Positions 50,993 to 60,059 of a stretch of 64,000 bases of DNA are shown here, one piece after another. The notes under the pieces are model-generated. The model was given only the letters and a program-made list of their open reading frames with translations, was not told the origin of the DNA and ran no database searches. The stretch lies in assembly GCF_001577265.1 (NCBI RefSeq), contig NZ_CP014517.1, positions 1,479,001 through 1,543,000 on the forward strand. The letters are read 5' to 3'. Position numbers and translations under genes: made by a program. Source of the DNA: Variovorax sp. PAMC 28711. GTDB lineage: Bacteria; Pseudomonadota; Gammaproteobacteria; Burkholderiales; Burkholderiaceae_C. Position 1 is the first letter of the stretch. Each line of letters begins with the position of its first letter.

Positions 50993-52192
50993 ATGAAACT
51001 CATCGATTCCCTCGTCACGCAGGCGGCCGGGATCGCGTCGATCCGGCGCGATATCCACGCCCATCCAGAGCTCTGTTTCCAGGAGGTGCGCACGGCCGAT
51101 GTGGTCGCGGCGAAGCTCACCGAATGGGGCATCCCGATCCACCGCGGCATGGCCACGACCGGGGTCATCGGCATCATCAAGAACGGCAACAGCCCGCGGG
51201 CCATCGGCCTGCGTGCCGACATGGACGCACTGCCCGTGACCGAGCTCAACGGCTTCGCGCACAAGAGCACGCACGAAGGAAAGATGCACGCCTGCGGCCA
51301 TGACGGCCACACCGCGATGCTGCTGGCCGCGGCGCAGCATTTCTCGAAGAACCGGAATTTCGACGGCACCGTCTATTTGATCTTCCAGCCCGCGGAAGAA
51401 GGCGGCGGCGGCGCGCGCGAGATGGTCAAGGAAGGGATCTTCGAACAGTTCCCGATGGACGCCGTGTTCGGCATGCACAACTGGCCCGGCATGAAGGTCG
51501 GCCAGTTCGCGGTGAGCCCCGGCCCGGCGATGGCGTCGAGCAACGAGTTCCGCATCGTCATCCGCGGCAAGGGCGGCCATGCCGCGCTGCCGCACACCGG
51601 CATCGATCCGGTGCCGATCGGCTGCGAAATGGTGCAGGCCTTCCAGACCATCCTCACGCGCAACAAGAAGCCGACCGATGCGGGGCTGATCTCGGTGACG
51701 ATGTTTCATGCGGGCGAAGCGGTCAACGTGATCCCGAACAACGTCGAGCTGCGCGGCACGGTGCGCACCTTCACGCTCGAGGTGCTCGACCTGATCGAGT
51801 CGCGCATGAAGCAGGTCGCGGAGGGCCTCTGCGCGGCGCACGGCGCCGAGTGCGATTTCGAGTTCGTCCGCAACTACCCGCCGACCATCAATTCCGCCGA
51901 CGAAGCGAACTTCGCGCGCCGCGTGATGGCCGGCATCGTCGGCGCCGACAACGTGCTGACACAGGAACCGGCGATGACGGCCGAAGATTTCTCCTTCATG
52001 CTGCTGGCCAAGCCGGGCGCGTATGCCTTCATCGGCAACGGCGACGGCGCGCACCGCGAGATGCACCACGGTGGCGGTCCGTGCACGCTGCACAACGCGA
52101 GCTATGACTTCAACGACGACCTGATCCCGCTCGGTGCGACCTGCTGGGTCGAGCTGGCGGAACAGTTCCTGAAACCGGGAGCCGCCGCGTGA
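50993..52192 (+). CDS. M20 amidohydrolase (N-acyl amino acid / hippurate hydrolase type)
   Basis: A 399-residue zinc-dependent amidohydrolase. Motifs are RRDIHAHPELCFQE near residue 19, LRADMDALPVTE near 70, GKMHACGHDGHTAMLL near 95 and IFQPAEEGGGGA near 130, all in the order of HipO/AbgB-like enzymes. It likely removes an acyl group from amino acids. The following M14-type peptidase gene overlaps its stop, so the two work in one pathway. Confidence 0.93.
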   Translation: MKLIDSLVTQAAGIASIRRDIHAHPELCFQEVRTADVVAAKLTEWGIPIHRGMATTGVIGIIKNGNSPRAIGLRADMDALPVTELNGFAHKSTHEGKMHACGHDGHTAMLLAAAQHFSKNRNFDGTVYLIFQPAEEGGGGAREMVKEGIFEQFPMDAVFGMHNWPGMKVGQFAVSPGPAMASSNEFRIVIRGKGGHAALPHTGIDPVPIGCEMVQAFQTILTRNKKPTDAGLISVTMFHAGEAVNVIPNNVELRGTVRTFTLEVLDLIESRMKQVAEGLCAAHGAECDFEFVRNYPPTINSADEANFARRVMAGIVGADNVLTQEPAMTAEDFSFMLLAKPGAYAFIGNGDGAHREMHHGGGPCTLHNASYDFNDDLIPLGATCWVELAEQFLKPGAAA

Positions 52193-53283
52193 TCGGGATT
52201 CCAGACGCTTTCTCGCCCAGCTACGCCGTCGCGCGCCAGAAATTCCTGAAGGCGGCTGCCGACGCAGGTCTGCAGGTCGATGCCAACGTGCATCCGTCCA
52301 AGGGCCGTGACGGCGAAGAGCTGTCGATGGACATCGCCTTGGACGGCTCGCCCGATGCCATGCGCCTCCTGATCGTCACCAGCGCGTGCCACGGCGTCGA
52401 GGGCCATTGCGGCAGCGGCGTGCAGGTGTTCGCGCTGCACGACGACGAGTGGCGCGAGAAGGCGCGAGCTGCAGGCGTGGCGGTGATGTACGTGCACGCG
52501 CTCAACCCGCACGGCTTTTCGCACCGCCGTCGGGTCACGAACGAGAACGTCGACCTGAACCGCAACTTCGTCGACTACACGAAGCCGCTGCCGGTGAACG
52601 CCGCCTACGCCAAGCTGCATGCGCTGCTGCTCCCGGACGCGTGGCCACCGACCGAAGAGAACCAGGCCGCCATCAACGGCTGGATCGCCGAGCACGGCAC
52701 GACGGCCTATCAGGCGGCGGTCACGGGCGGGCAGTACCAGTTTCCCGACGGACTCTTCTTCGGCGGCCAGGCCCCGACCTGGAGCAACCAGACCTTCCGC
52801 AAGGTGCTGAGAAAATACGCTCAGTCCGCGCGCCAGCTCGCCTGGATCGACCTGCACACCGGCCTCGGCCCGAACGGCCTGGGCGAGCGGATCTTCGCGT
52901 GTCGCGACGACAAGGCCGCCTATGCGCGCGCCAATGCGTGGTGGGGAACGCCCGCTGCGCCGGTCACCTCGATCTACGACGGCTCGTCGACATCGGCTTT
53001 TCTCACCGGGCTCATGTGGAGCGCGATCTACGACGAGTGCCCCGACGCCGACTACACCGCCATCGCGCTCGAGTACGGCACCCAGCCGATCCTGGAAGTG
53101 ACCGGCGCGCTGCGCGCCGACCACTGGCTGCACAAGCATCCCGAAGCTCCTGCCGAACTCACCGACGCGATTCGCGCGGGGACGCTGGCTGCGTTCTACA
53201 CGGACACGGATGCCTGGAAAGGTCAGATCGTCAGCCAGGCCCGGCAGGCGCTGTTCCAGGCAGTGGACGGGCTGAGCGGCTGA
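52189..53283 (+). CDS. M14-like DUF2817 metallopeptidase
   Basis: A 364-residue protein of the carboxypeptidase-like DUF2817 family. Motifs are VTSACHGVEGHCGSG (zinc His and Glu) near residue 64, NENVDLNRNFVDY near 118, and LAWIDLHTGLGPNG near 218 with the third ligand. The late IALEYGTQPILEV fits the catalytic Glu. The start is a GTG that overlaps the M20 gene stop as GTGA. Together with the hydrolase it may degrade acylated peptides. The stop is 12 bases from the convergent coaX stop. Confidence 0.9.
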   Translation: MIGIPDAFSPSYAVARQKFLKAAADAGLQVDANVHPSKGRDGEELSMDIALDGSPDAMRLLIVTSACHGVEGHCGSGVQVFALHDDEWREKARAAGVAVMYVHALNPHGFSHRRRVTNENVDLNRNFVDYTKPLPVNAAYAKLHALLLPDAWPPTEENQAAINGWIAEHGTTAYQAAVTGGQYQFPDGLFFGGQAPTWSNQTFRKVLRKYAQSARQLAWIDLHTGLGPNGLGERIFACRDDKAAYARANAWWGTPAAPVTSIYDGSSTSAFLTGLMWSAIYDECPDADYTAIALEYGTQPILEVTGALRADHWLHKHPEAPAELTDAIRAGTLAAFYTDTDAWKGQIVSQARQALFQAVDGLSG

Positions 53284-53295
53284 TGCCGCGCGGCG

Positions 53296-54072
53296 TCAGC
53301 TCGCCAACGCGCGATCCTGCGCGATGACGAGCAAACCATCCATGATCAGGCTCTCGACCAGATCGAAGCTGCCGTTCATGGACGGTGCCATCTTCCACCC
53401 TGCGCCACCCGTCATGTAGCAGACCGGTTCGGCCCCGCAGCGCTGGCGCAGGTGCTGCACCATGCGCTCGACCGCGCCCGCGATGGCGTACGTGCCACCG
53501 CTGGTGAGCGCATCGCTGGTGTTGGTCGGGAACTCCCGCACTTCGCCGGTCGGGACGTGCAGGCCAGCCGTGCCGGATTCCAGTGCGCGCAGCATGATGC
53601 CGTGGCCGGGCAGGATCAGCCCGCCCAGAAATTTGCCGTCGGCATCCACCGCTTCGACCGTCACGGCGGTGCCGATCATCACCACCACCATCGGCCGGGC
53701 GGCACCGTGCTGCTGCAGCATGCGGTGGCGCGCGCCGATCATCGCGACCCAGCGGTCGGCGCCCAGGCGCGTCGGATGGTCATAGCCGTTCACGATGCCG
53801 GCTTCAGCCCCGCTCGACACGACCCAGCGCGGCGCACAGTCGAAGCGTTCGTGGAGCTGCTCTTCGGCGCGCCGTCGCACCGCATCGCCGGCCACCACGC
53901 AGCCGAGCATCGAGGTCGGCTGCGGCAGGTCGGCCCACGGGCCCTCGGCCAGCCGCTCGATGTGGTCGAGAAATTCAGCGCCCTGCCCAAGCAAGGGAGC
54001 GCCCGGCCGTGGCGCCTCGTAGAGCGCCCACTTGAGCCGGGTGTTGCCGATGTCGATTGCGAGGAAGGCCAT
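53296..54072 (-). CDS. coaX: type III pantothenate kinase
   Basis: A 258-residue kinase for the first step of coenzyme A synthesis. The phosphate-binding motif [15 protein letters not shown] is at the N-terminus and the substrate-binding stretch is [12 protein letters not shown] near 102. [15 protein letters not shown] and the [16 protein letters not shown] loop follow. This type does not respond to CoA feedback and needs a monovalent cation, as known for the family. The rhodanese gene lies 30 bases upstream on the same strand. Confidence 0.95.
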   Translation of the reverse strand: MAFLAIDIGNTRLKWALYEAPRPGAPLLGQGAEFLDHIERLAEGPWADLPQPTSMLGCVVAGDAVRRRAEEQLHERFDCAPRWVVSSGAEAGIVNGYDHPTRLGADRWVAMIGARHRMLQQHGAARPMVVVMIGTAVTVEAVDADGKFLGGLILPGHGIMLRALESGTAGLHVPTGEVREFPTNTSDALTSGGTYAIAGAVERMVQHLRQRCGAEPVCYMTGGAGWKMAPSMNGSFDLVESLIMDGLLVIAQDRALAS

Positions 54073-54102
54073 TGGCCGGATTATTGCGCGCGGGCAGCAG
54101 GC

Positions 54103-54534
54103 CTAGTTCTGCTTCCAGGGCAGGCCGCGAAAACGCCAGCCGCCGGTGCGCCCGCGCTGGCCCTGCGCATCGGGGTTGCCTTCGAAGCCTTCGAGGATGT
54201 TGTAGGCCTCGATGCCCAACTCGGTCGCGCGCCGGGCGGCCGCGATCGAGCGCACGCCGCTGCGGCACAGGAGCACCACCTTCTGGCCAGCGGGCACGGC
54301 GGCGCGCAGCGCGGCATCGAAGCCCTCGTTCATTGCCATTCCGGGCCACTGCTTCCAGGCCACCGGCACGGCGCCCGGCACGTAGCCGACCCACTCGCGT
54401 TCGGCATCGCTGCGCACGTCGACCAGCACGGCATCGCCTGCCGTCACCCAATGCGCGGCCATCGGCGGCGAGATGTCCCCGGCGTAGCCCTCGGCGGGTT
54501 GGACCGGGTCGGAAGGTGTGTGGGAAAGCGTCAT
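54103..54534 (-). CDS. rhodanese-like sulfurtransferase
   Basis: A 143-residue single-domain rhodanese. The N-terminal VLVDVRSDAEREWVGYVPGAVPVAWKQW is followed by the active-site loop VLLCRSGVRS, with Cys near residue 90 as the sulfur carrier. A C-terminal GWRFRGLPW tail is common in this subfamily. No signal peptide is seen, so it is cytoplasmic. Sulfur donor and acceptor are unknown. Confidence 0.92.
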   Translation of the reverse strand: MTLSHTPSDPVQPAEGYAGDISPPMAAHWVTAGDAVLVDVRSDAEREWVGYVPGAVPVAWKQWPGMAMNEGFDAALRAAVPAGQKVVLLCRSGVRSIAAARRATELGIEAYNILEGFEGNPDAQGQRGRTGGWRFRGLPWKQN

Positions 54535-54588
54535 GGAGAAATTGTGACAGCGGCCCGGGATTTAGGCATTCCTATCAATTTCCATCCC

Positions 54589-54617
54589 TTGACCATCCAT
54601 ACAGATGGTTTTATGCT
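54589..54617 (+). promoter_or_regulatory. strong sigma-70-like promoter of the RHH regulator, with palindrome in the spacer
   Basis: TTGACC (54589-54594), a 17-base spacer, then TATGCT (54612-54617). An inverted repeat ACCATC-catacA-GATGGT (54592-54609) overlaps the -35 box and fills most of the spacer. The start codon at 54625 is only eight bases from the -10 box, so the transcript would be leaderless or nearly so. The repeat is a candidate autoregulatory operator for the regulator it precedes. Confidence 0.6.
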
Positions 54618-54624
54618 CTGAGCC

Positions 54625-55050
54625 ATGCCTCAAGCGACCGCACCCCTTCCCGCCAAAGTCAAACCGCTCGATTCCGAAAAAATCACGATCAACCTCGGCT
54701 ACGTCGATCTCGGCCAGATCGACCTGCTCGTCGCCGAGGGCTTCTATTCGAACCGCACCGACTTCATCCGCACCGCCATCCGCAACCAGCTCACCGCCCA
54801 CGGCGACGCGCTTCGGCAGGTGGTCGCCCGCAAGATGCTGGTGCTCGGGCTGCAACAGTTTTCTGCCGCCGATCTCGAGGCGGTGCGCGCCGCCGGCCAG
54901 ACGCTGCAGATTCGCGTGCTGGGCCTCGCGACCCTCGCGGCCGACGTGACGCCCGAACTGGCGCTGGCCACCATCGAGTCGATCACCGTGCTCGGCGCGT
55001 TGCACGCCAGCGGTCCGGTCAAGGTCGCGCTTGCCGGCCGCATCCACTGA
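54625..55050 (+). CDS. CopG/ribbon-helix-helix transcriptional regulator
   Basis: A 141-residue small regulator. Residues about 18 to 60 form a ribbon-helix-helix (KITINLGYVDLGQIDLLVAEGFYSNRTDFIRTAIRNQL), where the beta strand ITINL would contact DNA. The C-terminal part is helical, with hydrophobic repeats like LGLATLAADVTPELA, and is probably for oligomer or ligand sensing. The downstream esterase gene starts 27 bases after the stop, so it is likely to control its own operon through the palindrome at its promoter. Confidence 0.85.
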   Translation: MPQATAPLPAKVKPLDSEKITINLGYVDLGQIDLLVAEGFYSNRTDFIRTAIRNQLTAHGDALRQVVARKMLVLGLQQFSAADLEAVRAAGQTLQIRVLGLATLAADVTPELALATIESITVLGALHASGPVKVALAGRIH

Positions 55051-55077
55051 CATCCGAACAATCCGAAAGCAGCGCCC

Positions 55078-56193
55078 ATGAACCCCCTCTTCCAACGCCT
55101 GATGAACGAAGCCACGCGCCTCACCCGCGGCGGCAACCTGCAGGACGCCACCGACGCGATCCAGCGCGCATTGCGTGGCGAGCCGAGCGTCGCAAGCGCG
55201 CCGACGCCAATGCCTGCGGCCGATGCCCCGCCGCACCACGCCGCCGTTGTCATCGACGTACCGGCGCGCGTGGTCGGCGATGAAGCCGTGCCCATGCAGC
55301 GCACCGACAGCGCGTCCGAGCAGTGGACCGACGGCAGCTTCACCCACCAGGGCCGCACGCTCGCTTACAAGCTCTACCTGCCGCCAGCGGCCCGCGCGAT
55401 CGCCGACGCCCCACAGCGCCTGCCGCTCGTGTTGATGCTGCACGGTTGCACGCAGAACCCCGACGACTTCGCGGCCGGCACGCAGATGAACACGCTGGCG
55501 CGCGAGCTCGGCGTCGCGGTGCTGTACCCGGCGCAGACGCAGCCCGCCAACCCGCAAAAATGCTGGAACTGGTTCAAGCCGCAGCACCAGCAGCGCGGTC
55601 GGGGCGAACCGGCGGCGCTGGTCGCGCTGACGCAGTCGGTCATGGCGGCAAACGGCATCGACCCGGCGCGCGTCTACGTGGCGGGCCTGTCGGCAGGCGG
55701 CGCGATGGCGGACATCCTCGGACGCAGCTACCCCGACGTTTTCGCAGCGGTGGGCGTGCATTCGGGCCTGCCGGCCGGCGCGGCGCACGACGTGATGTCG
55801 GCCATGGCCGCGATGCATGGCGGCCCGGCCATGGCACACCGAACCGACGCGTCGCCGATGCCGCCGCTCATCGTTTTCCACGGCGATGCCGATGCCACCG
55901 TGAGCGCGCGCAATGGCGAGGCGGTGGTGGCGGGCGCGCTCGGCGCTCGCAACGCCGGCGACGCAGCACCACAGCGCGCAGCCGAAGGCGCTTCGGCCGG
56001 GGGCCAGCGCTTCACGCGCACCGTGTACGCCGCAGCCGACGGCCATCAGGCTGTCGAATACTGGCAACTGCACGGCGCGGGACATGCGTGGTCCGGTGGC
56101 AGCGCACGCGGCAGCTTCACCGATCCACGCGGCGCCGACGCCAGCAGCGAAATGCTCCGCTTCTTCCTCGCACATCCGAAAGCCAACGCTTGA
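55078..56193 (+). CDS. PHB depolymerase family esterase
   Basis: A 371-residue alpha/beta hydrolase of the extracellular-type PHB depolymerase / feruloyl esterase group. The oxyanion region LVLMLHGCTQNPDDFAAGTQMN (near 118) and the nucleophile elbow YVAGLSAGGAMADIL (near 200) are clear. IVFHGDADATVS supplies the Asp and GAGHAWSGG the His. The N-terminal 80 residues are an amphipathic low-complexity region without an obvious signal peptide, which suggests intracellular use or a non-classical location. The upstream ribbon-helix-helix regulator is in the same operon. Confidence 0.88.
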   Translation: MNPLFQRLMNEATRLTRGGNLQDATDAIQRALRGEPSVASAPTPMPAADAPPHHAAVVIDVPARVVGDEAVPMQRTDSASEQWTDGSFTHQGRTLAYKLYLPPAARAIADAPQRLPLVLMLHGCTQNPDDFAAGTQMNTLARELGVAVLYPAQTQPANPQKCWNWFKPQHQQRGRGEPAALVALTQSVMAANGIDPARVYVAGLSAGGAMADILGRSYPDVFAAVGVHSGLPAGAAHDVMSAMAAMHGGPAMAHRTDASPMPPLIVFHGDADATVSARNGEAVVAGALGARNAGDAAPQRAAEGASAGGQRFTRTVYAAADGHQAVEYWQLHGAGHAWSGGSARGSFTDPRGADASSEMLRFFLAHPKANA

Positions 56194-56236
56194 TGACAAT
56201 GCAAGCCCGCTACAGTCATCGCGAAGGAGCTTTTTG

Positions 56237-57607
56237 ATGCGCACATACGACTTCGATCTCTTTGTCATCGGCGGTGGCAGCGGCGGCGTGCGCGCAGCAC
56301 GCATGGCCGCCCAGCGGGGTGCGCGCGTGGCCGTGGCCGAGGCCGCCGAGCTGGGTGGCACCTGCGTGAACGTCGGCTGCATTCCCAAAAAGCTCTACAG
56401 CTATGCGGCCAGCTACGGCGAGGCCTTCGAAGAAGCCGCCGGCTACGGCTGGCGCGTGCCGCCCGAGGCGCCGCAGCTCGACTGGTCGCTGCTCAAGTCG
56501 CAGCGCGCGCGCGAGATCACCCGGCTCAACGGGATCTACGGTGCGTTGCTGCAGAACGCCAACGTCAAGCTGCTCAACGGCTGGGCGCAATTGCTCGACG
56601 CGCACACGGTGGATGTCGACGGGCAGCCCTTCACCGCGCGGCACATCCTCATCGCGACCGGCGGCACGCCTTTCGTGCCGGAGCTTCCGGGCCGCGAGCA
56701 CGCCGTCACTTCCGACGGCATGTTCGACCTCGACCCCTTTCCCAAGCGGCTGCTGGTGGTCGGCGGCGGCTACATCGCGTGCGAGTTCGCATCGATCTTC
56801 AACGGCCTCGGCGCGACGGTCACGCAGGTGCATCGCCGCGCCCATGTGCTGTCGGGCTTCGACGACGACGTGCGCCAGTTCGTTTCTTCCGAGATGGGCA
56901 AGGCCGGCGTCGACCTGATGCTGAGCACCGAAGTCCAAAGCATCACGCGCGGCGCGAACGGGCTGGAAGTCATGCTGTCGCACGGACGCCATCTCGAGGT
57001 CGACACGGTGTTGATGGCGACCGGGCGCGTGCCCAACACCCAGGCACTCGGGCTCGAAGCCGCGGGCGTCGCGGTCGACAAGCGCGGCGCGATCGCGGTC
57101 GATGGGCACTACAACACCTCGGTGCCGTCGATCTACGCGGTGGGCGACGTCTCGACCAGCGTGCAGCTCACACCGGTCGCGCTGGCCGAGGCGATGGTGG
57201 TGGTCGACGCGCTCTTCGGCGAGCGTCGGCGCCGCATGGACTACGAGTTCATTCCGACCGCCGTCTTCACGCATCCGAACATCGGCACCTGCGGTTATTC
57301 AGAAACCGACGCGCGCGCGAAATACGGCAAGGTCACGGTGTTCTCCAGCGAGTTCCGGGCGCTGCGCCACACGCTGTCGGGCAGCACCGAGCGCACCTTC
57401 ATGAAGCTGATCGTCGACACGGCGAGCGACCGCGTGGTCGGCCTGCACATGGTCGGCGCGGACGCCGGCGAAATCGTGCAGGGCTTCGCGGTGGCGATGC
57501 GCGCGGGCGCGACCAAGGCGCTGTTCGACAGCACCATCGGCATCCACCCGACGATGGCGGAAGAATTCGTCACGATGCGCGATCCGGTGGCGGGGTCGAT
57601 GGCCTGA
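56237..57607 (+). CDS. gor: glutathione-disulfide reductase
   Basis: A 456-residue flavoprotein disulfide reductase that keeps glutathione reduced with NADPH. The FAD motif is LFVIGGGSGGVRAARMA, the redox motif is GGTCVNVGCIPKKL with the cysteine pair, and the NAD(P) motif is LLVVGGGYIACEFASIF. IYAVGDV and the C-terminal HPTMAEEF complete it; that C-terminal His acts as the proton relay. The RBS AAGGAGC ends six bases before the ATG at 56237. Specificity for glutathione is inferred from length and active-site context. Confidence 0.93.
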   Translation: MRTYDFDLFVIGGGSGGVRAARMAAQRGARVAVAEAAELGGTCVNVGCIPKKLYSYAASYGEAFEEAAGYGWRVPPEAPQLDWSLLKSQRAREITRLNGIYGALLQNANVKLLNGWAQLLDAHTVDVDGQPFTARHILIATGGTPFVPELPGREHAVTSDGMFDLDPFPKRLLVVGGGYIACEFASIFNGLGATVTQVHRRAHVLSGFDDDVRQFVSSEMGKAGVDLMLSTEVQSITRGANGLEVMLSHGRHLEVDTVLMATGRVPNTQALGLEAAGVAVDKRGAIAVDGHYNTSVPSIYAVGDVSTSVQLTPVALAEAMVVVDALFGERRRRMDYEFIPTAVFTHPNIGTCGYSETDARAKYGKVTVFSSEFRALRHTLSGSTERTFMKLIVDTASDRVVGLHMVGADAGEIVQGFAVAMRAGATKALFDSTIGIHPTMAEEFVTMRDPVAGSMA

Positions 57608-57661
57608 GCGAAGGGCTGTCTCCAAGGTTCACGACCGGGGTTGCCGAATACTTTTGCCTGC

Positions 57662-57690
57662 TTGAGATCGCCGGGCATCCACTGTTTAAT
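57662..57690 (+). promoter_or_regulatory. strong sigma-70-like promoter for the ugd operon
   Basis: TTGAGA, a 17-base spacer, then TTTAAT. Each box matches the consensus at five of six positions. It lies in the AT-rich part of the 57608-57786 gap, about 100 bases before the start of ugd. Confidence 0.55.
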
Positions 57691-57786
57691 AATTTTTCAC
57701 AAAGATTAATCGGCTCCAGCTGGGCGTCACCAGCTTGTCGAGGTGCCGGGTACTGCCCCCCATCCTCTTCGAATGACCCATTCTCA

Positions 57787-59232
57787 GTGCCCTCATCCGT
57801 TCTCACTTCCCTCCTCTCCCACCCCCCAATTTCAGCGCCCGACCCGGACCATCCCGCATTGCGCATCTGCGTGGTGGGCAGCGGATACGTCGGTCTCGTC
57901 TCCGGTGCCTGCCTGGCCGCGCTGGGCCACGGCGTCACCTGTGTCGACCGAGACGTCCAACGCATCGCGGACCTGGAGCAGGGGAAGATTCCCTTCTTCG
58001 AGCCAGGATTGCAGGCACTGGTGGCCGAAGGCCGCGTTGTGCGACCAGACGGCCGCACGCCGCTGCGCTTTTCCAGCAACCTCGAAGAAGGCGTGGCGCA
58101 AGCCGAGCTGGTGATCATCGCCGTGGGCACGCCGATGGCGCAGGACGGCGAGAACGCCGACCTCTCCCAACTGCACGCGTCGGTCGAGGCCAGCGCAAAA
58201 GCGATGCAGCCCGATGCGGTGCTGGTGATCAAGTCCACCGCGCCGATCGGCACAGGCGACGACATCCAGCGCCGCGTGCAGGAGGTGCGCCCTTCGGCGC
58301 ACATCGCCGTGGTGTCGAATCCTGAGTTCCTGCGCGAAGGCAGTGCCATTGACGACTTCATCGAACCCGCTCGCGTGGTCATTGGCAGCGAATCGGACAA
58401 GGCTTCGGCGCTGGTGCGACGCCTCTACGCACCACTGACGGCGAAAGGCATCCCCGTCGTCGTGACGAGCCGGCGCACGGCGGAGTTGATCAAGTACGCG
58501 GCGAATTCGTTTCTCGCCACCAAGCTGGCCTTCATCAACGAAATCGCCGACTTCTGCGAGCAGGTCGGCTCCGACGTGGAGGAGGTTGCGGTGGGGATGG
58601 GCCTCGACCCCCGCATCGGGTCGCAATACTTGCGGGCAGGCCCGGGTTACGGCGGCTCCTGCCTGCCGAAAGACCTCGTCGCGCTGCGCGGAACGGCGCA
58701 GGCGCACCACGCGCCGCTGCGGATCGTGGAAACGGTCATCGCGTTGAACGAACAACGCACCGAAGCCATGGTCGAGAAGATCCGACGTGCGTTCGATGGC
58801 AATGTTGACGGCAAGACGATTGCCATCCTGGGCGTCGCATTCAAGCCGGACACCGATGACGTCAGGGCAGCGCCGGCGTTGGCCCTGGCCATCGCACTGT
58901 GCGCTGCCAACGCCACCGTCAGGCTGTCCGACCCGCAGGCGTTGCACCATGTGCTTGCACTGGTGCCCCAAGCGACGTGTCTGGACGATCCCTACGAATG
59001 CAGCAAGGGCTGCGATGCCATCGTGATTGCCACGGAGTGGTCGCAATACCGTGCGCTGGACCTTCCCCGCTTGCGCCGCGGAATGCGCACACCGGTGCTC
59101 ATCGACCTGCGCAACATCTTTTGCCCGCAAGCCGCTGTGGCCGCCGGCTTTGCCTACACCGGGCTGGGGAAAGGGAATCTTCAGGGCAGCAAGCGCGGCC
59201 CCGTGAGCTCCGAGCAGGGGGTGCGCCCGTGA
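57787..59232 (+). CDS. ugd: UDP-glucose 6-dehydrogenase
   Basis: An enzyme of 481 residues if the GTG at 57787 is used, or 457 from a TTG at 57859 where LRICVVGSGYVGLVSGACLA begins. No ATG is well placed, so the start is uncertain. It oxidises UDP-glucose to UDP-glucuronate. Motifs are the N-terminal NAD site, VAVGTPMAQDG-type VIIAVGTPM, SNPEFLREGSAIDDF and the catalytic cysteine in PGYGGSCLPKD. UDP-GDP-mannose-type C-terminal motifs GVAFKPDTDDVRAAPAL are present. It heads an operon with a methyltransferase and a glycosyltransferase. Confidence 0.93.
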   Translation: MPSSVLTSLLSHPPISAPDPDHPALRICVVGSGYVGLVSGACLAALGHGVTCVDRDVQRIADLEQGKIPFFEPGLQALVAEGRVVRPDGRTPLRFSSNLEEGVAQAELVIIAVGTPMAQDGENADLSQLHASVEASAKAMQPDAVLVIKSTAPIGTGDDIQRRVQEVRPSAHIAVVSNPEFLREGSAIDDFIEPARVVIGSESDKASALVRRLYAPLTAKGIPVVVTSRRTAELIKYAANSFLATKLAFINEIADFCEQVGSDVEEVAVGMGLDPRIGSQYLRAGPGYGGSCLPKDLVALRGTAQAHHAPLRIVETVIALNEQRTEAMVEKIRRAFDGNVDGKTIAILGVAFKPDTDDVRAAPALALAIALCAANATVRLSDPQALHHVLALVPQATCLDDPYECSKGCDAIVIATEWSQYRALDLPRLRRGMRTPVLIDLRNIFCPQAAVAAGFAYTGLGKGNLQGSKRGPVSSEQGVRP

Positions 59233-60020
59233 CTCTCGAAAATGTTGCCGATGATCCCCTGGTCGCCGTGTGCACCAACGGACGACGCATCCATGTGGCG
59301 GCCAACGACCTGCGTGGCGTGCGGCTGCGCGAGTGCGCTGGGAACCTGAACCCCCTGTCCCTCAAGGCATGGCAACGGCTGGCGGCCTCCGCGTGGACCG
59401 ACATCGTCGATGTCGGCGCGAACTACGGCGAAATGCTGCTCAACATCGATGTTCCTCTGGCCGTACGATGCGTAGCGGTCGAACCCAATCCGTTGCTCGC
59501 GGCCTTGCTCCGGCGCTCGATCGCCGACGCGGGGCTGGAAATCCCGGTCGTCGAGAAGGCGCTCGGCAGAGCCGATGGCACGCTGCCCCTGCTCGTGGAC
59601 GAAACATGGTCCGGATTGAGCAAGCTCGGGGCGGAACCTCATGCCGAAAGCCAAGGCCATACCGTCAGAAGCCTGGATGTGGCGGTCACCACGCTGGCCG
59701 CATTGATCGACGACGGCACACCTCTCAAGGAAAAGCGAGTGCTGGTCAAGCTGGACGTGGAGGGCTGGGAGTGCGATGTCCTTCGCGGCCTTCATGGCGT
59801 TGGCGACGCGCTGGCCGACCTTGTCATCTTTCTCGAAGTCCATCACCTGGGACAGGCGGACATCGACTGGCTCGTGAGCCGCTTCCAGCCGGAGGTGTTT
59901 GATCCCGCCACCGGCGCCTTCACCCCGATCCAAGGCGACGGAAGACGTCTGGCCGCCGTGCTGGCGACCCGCGCCTTCCACTCGCAAGACATCGCCCTGC
60001 GGCGCAGACCTCAACGCTAG
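59229..60020 (+). CDS. FkbM family methyltransferase
   Basis: A 263-residue SAM-dependent methyltransferase. The SAM-binding motif is DIVDVGANYGEMLLNID near residue 57, with CVAVEPNPLLAALL following. The FkbM marks are the late KLDVEGWECDVLRGL and FLEVHHLG. The start is a GTG that overlaps the ugd stop as GTGA. FkbM proteins methylate sugar hydroxyls in glycans and antibiotics. The target here is likely a sugar of the surface polymer. Confidence 0.9.
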   Translation: MTLENVADDPLVAVCTNGRRIHVAANDLRGVRLRECAGNLNPLSLKAWQRLAASAWTDIVDVGANYGEMLLNIDVPLAVRCVAVEPNPLLAALLRRSIADAGLEIPVVEKALGRADGTLPLLVDETWSGLSKLGAEPHAESQGHTVRSLDVAVTTLAALIDDGTPLKEKRVLVKLDVEGWECDVLRGLHGVGDALADLVIFLEVHHLGQADIDWLVSRFQPEVFDPATGAFTPIQGDGRRLAAVLATRAFHSQDIALRRRPQR

Positions 60021-60059
60021 TCACGCTCGCCGCGCTGTTCGCCCGGCCGGCCAAGCTTC

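Noticed and set aside
56779..57786. Upstream extension in the ugd frame through gor
   Set aside because: It is an out-of-frame reading of gor; dehydrogenase homology begins near 57860.
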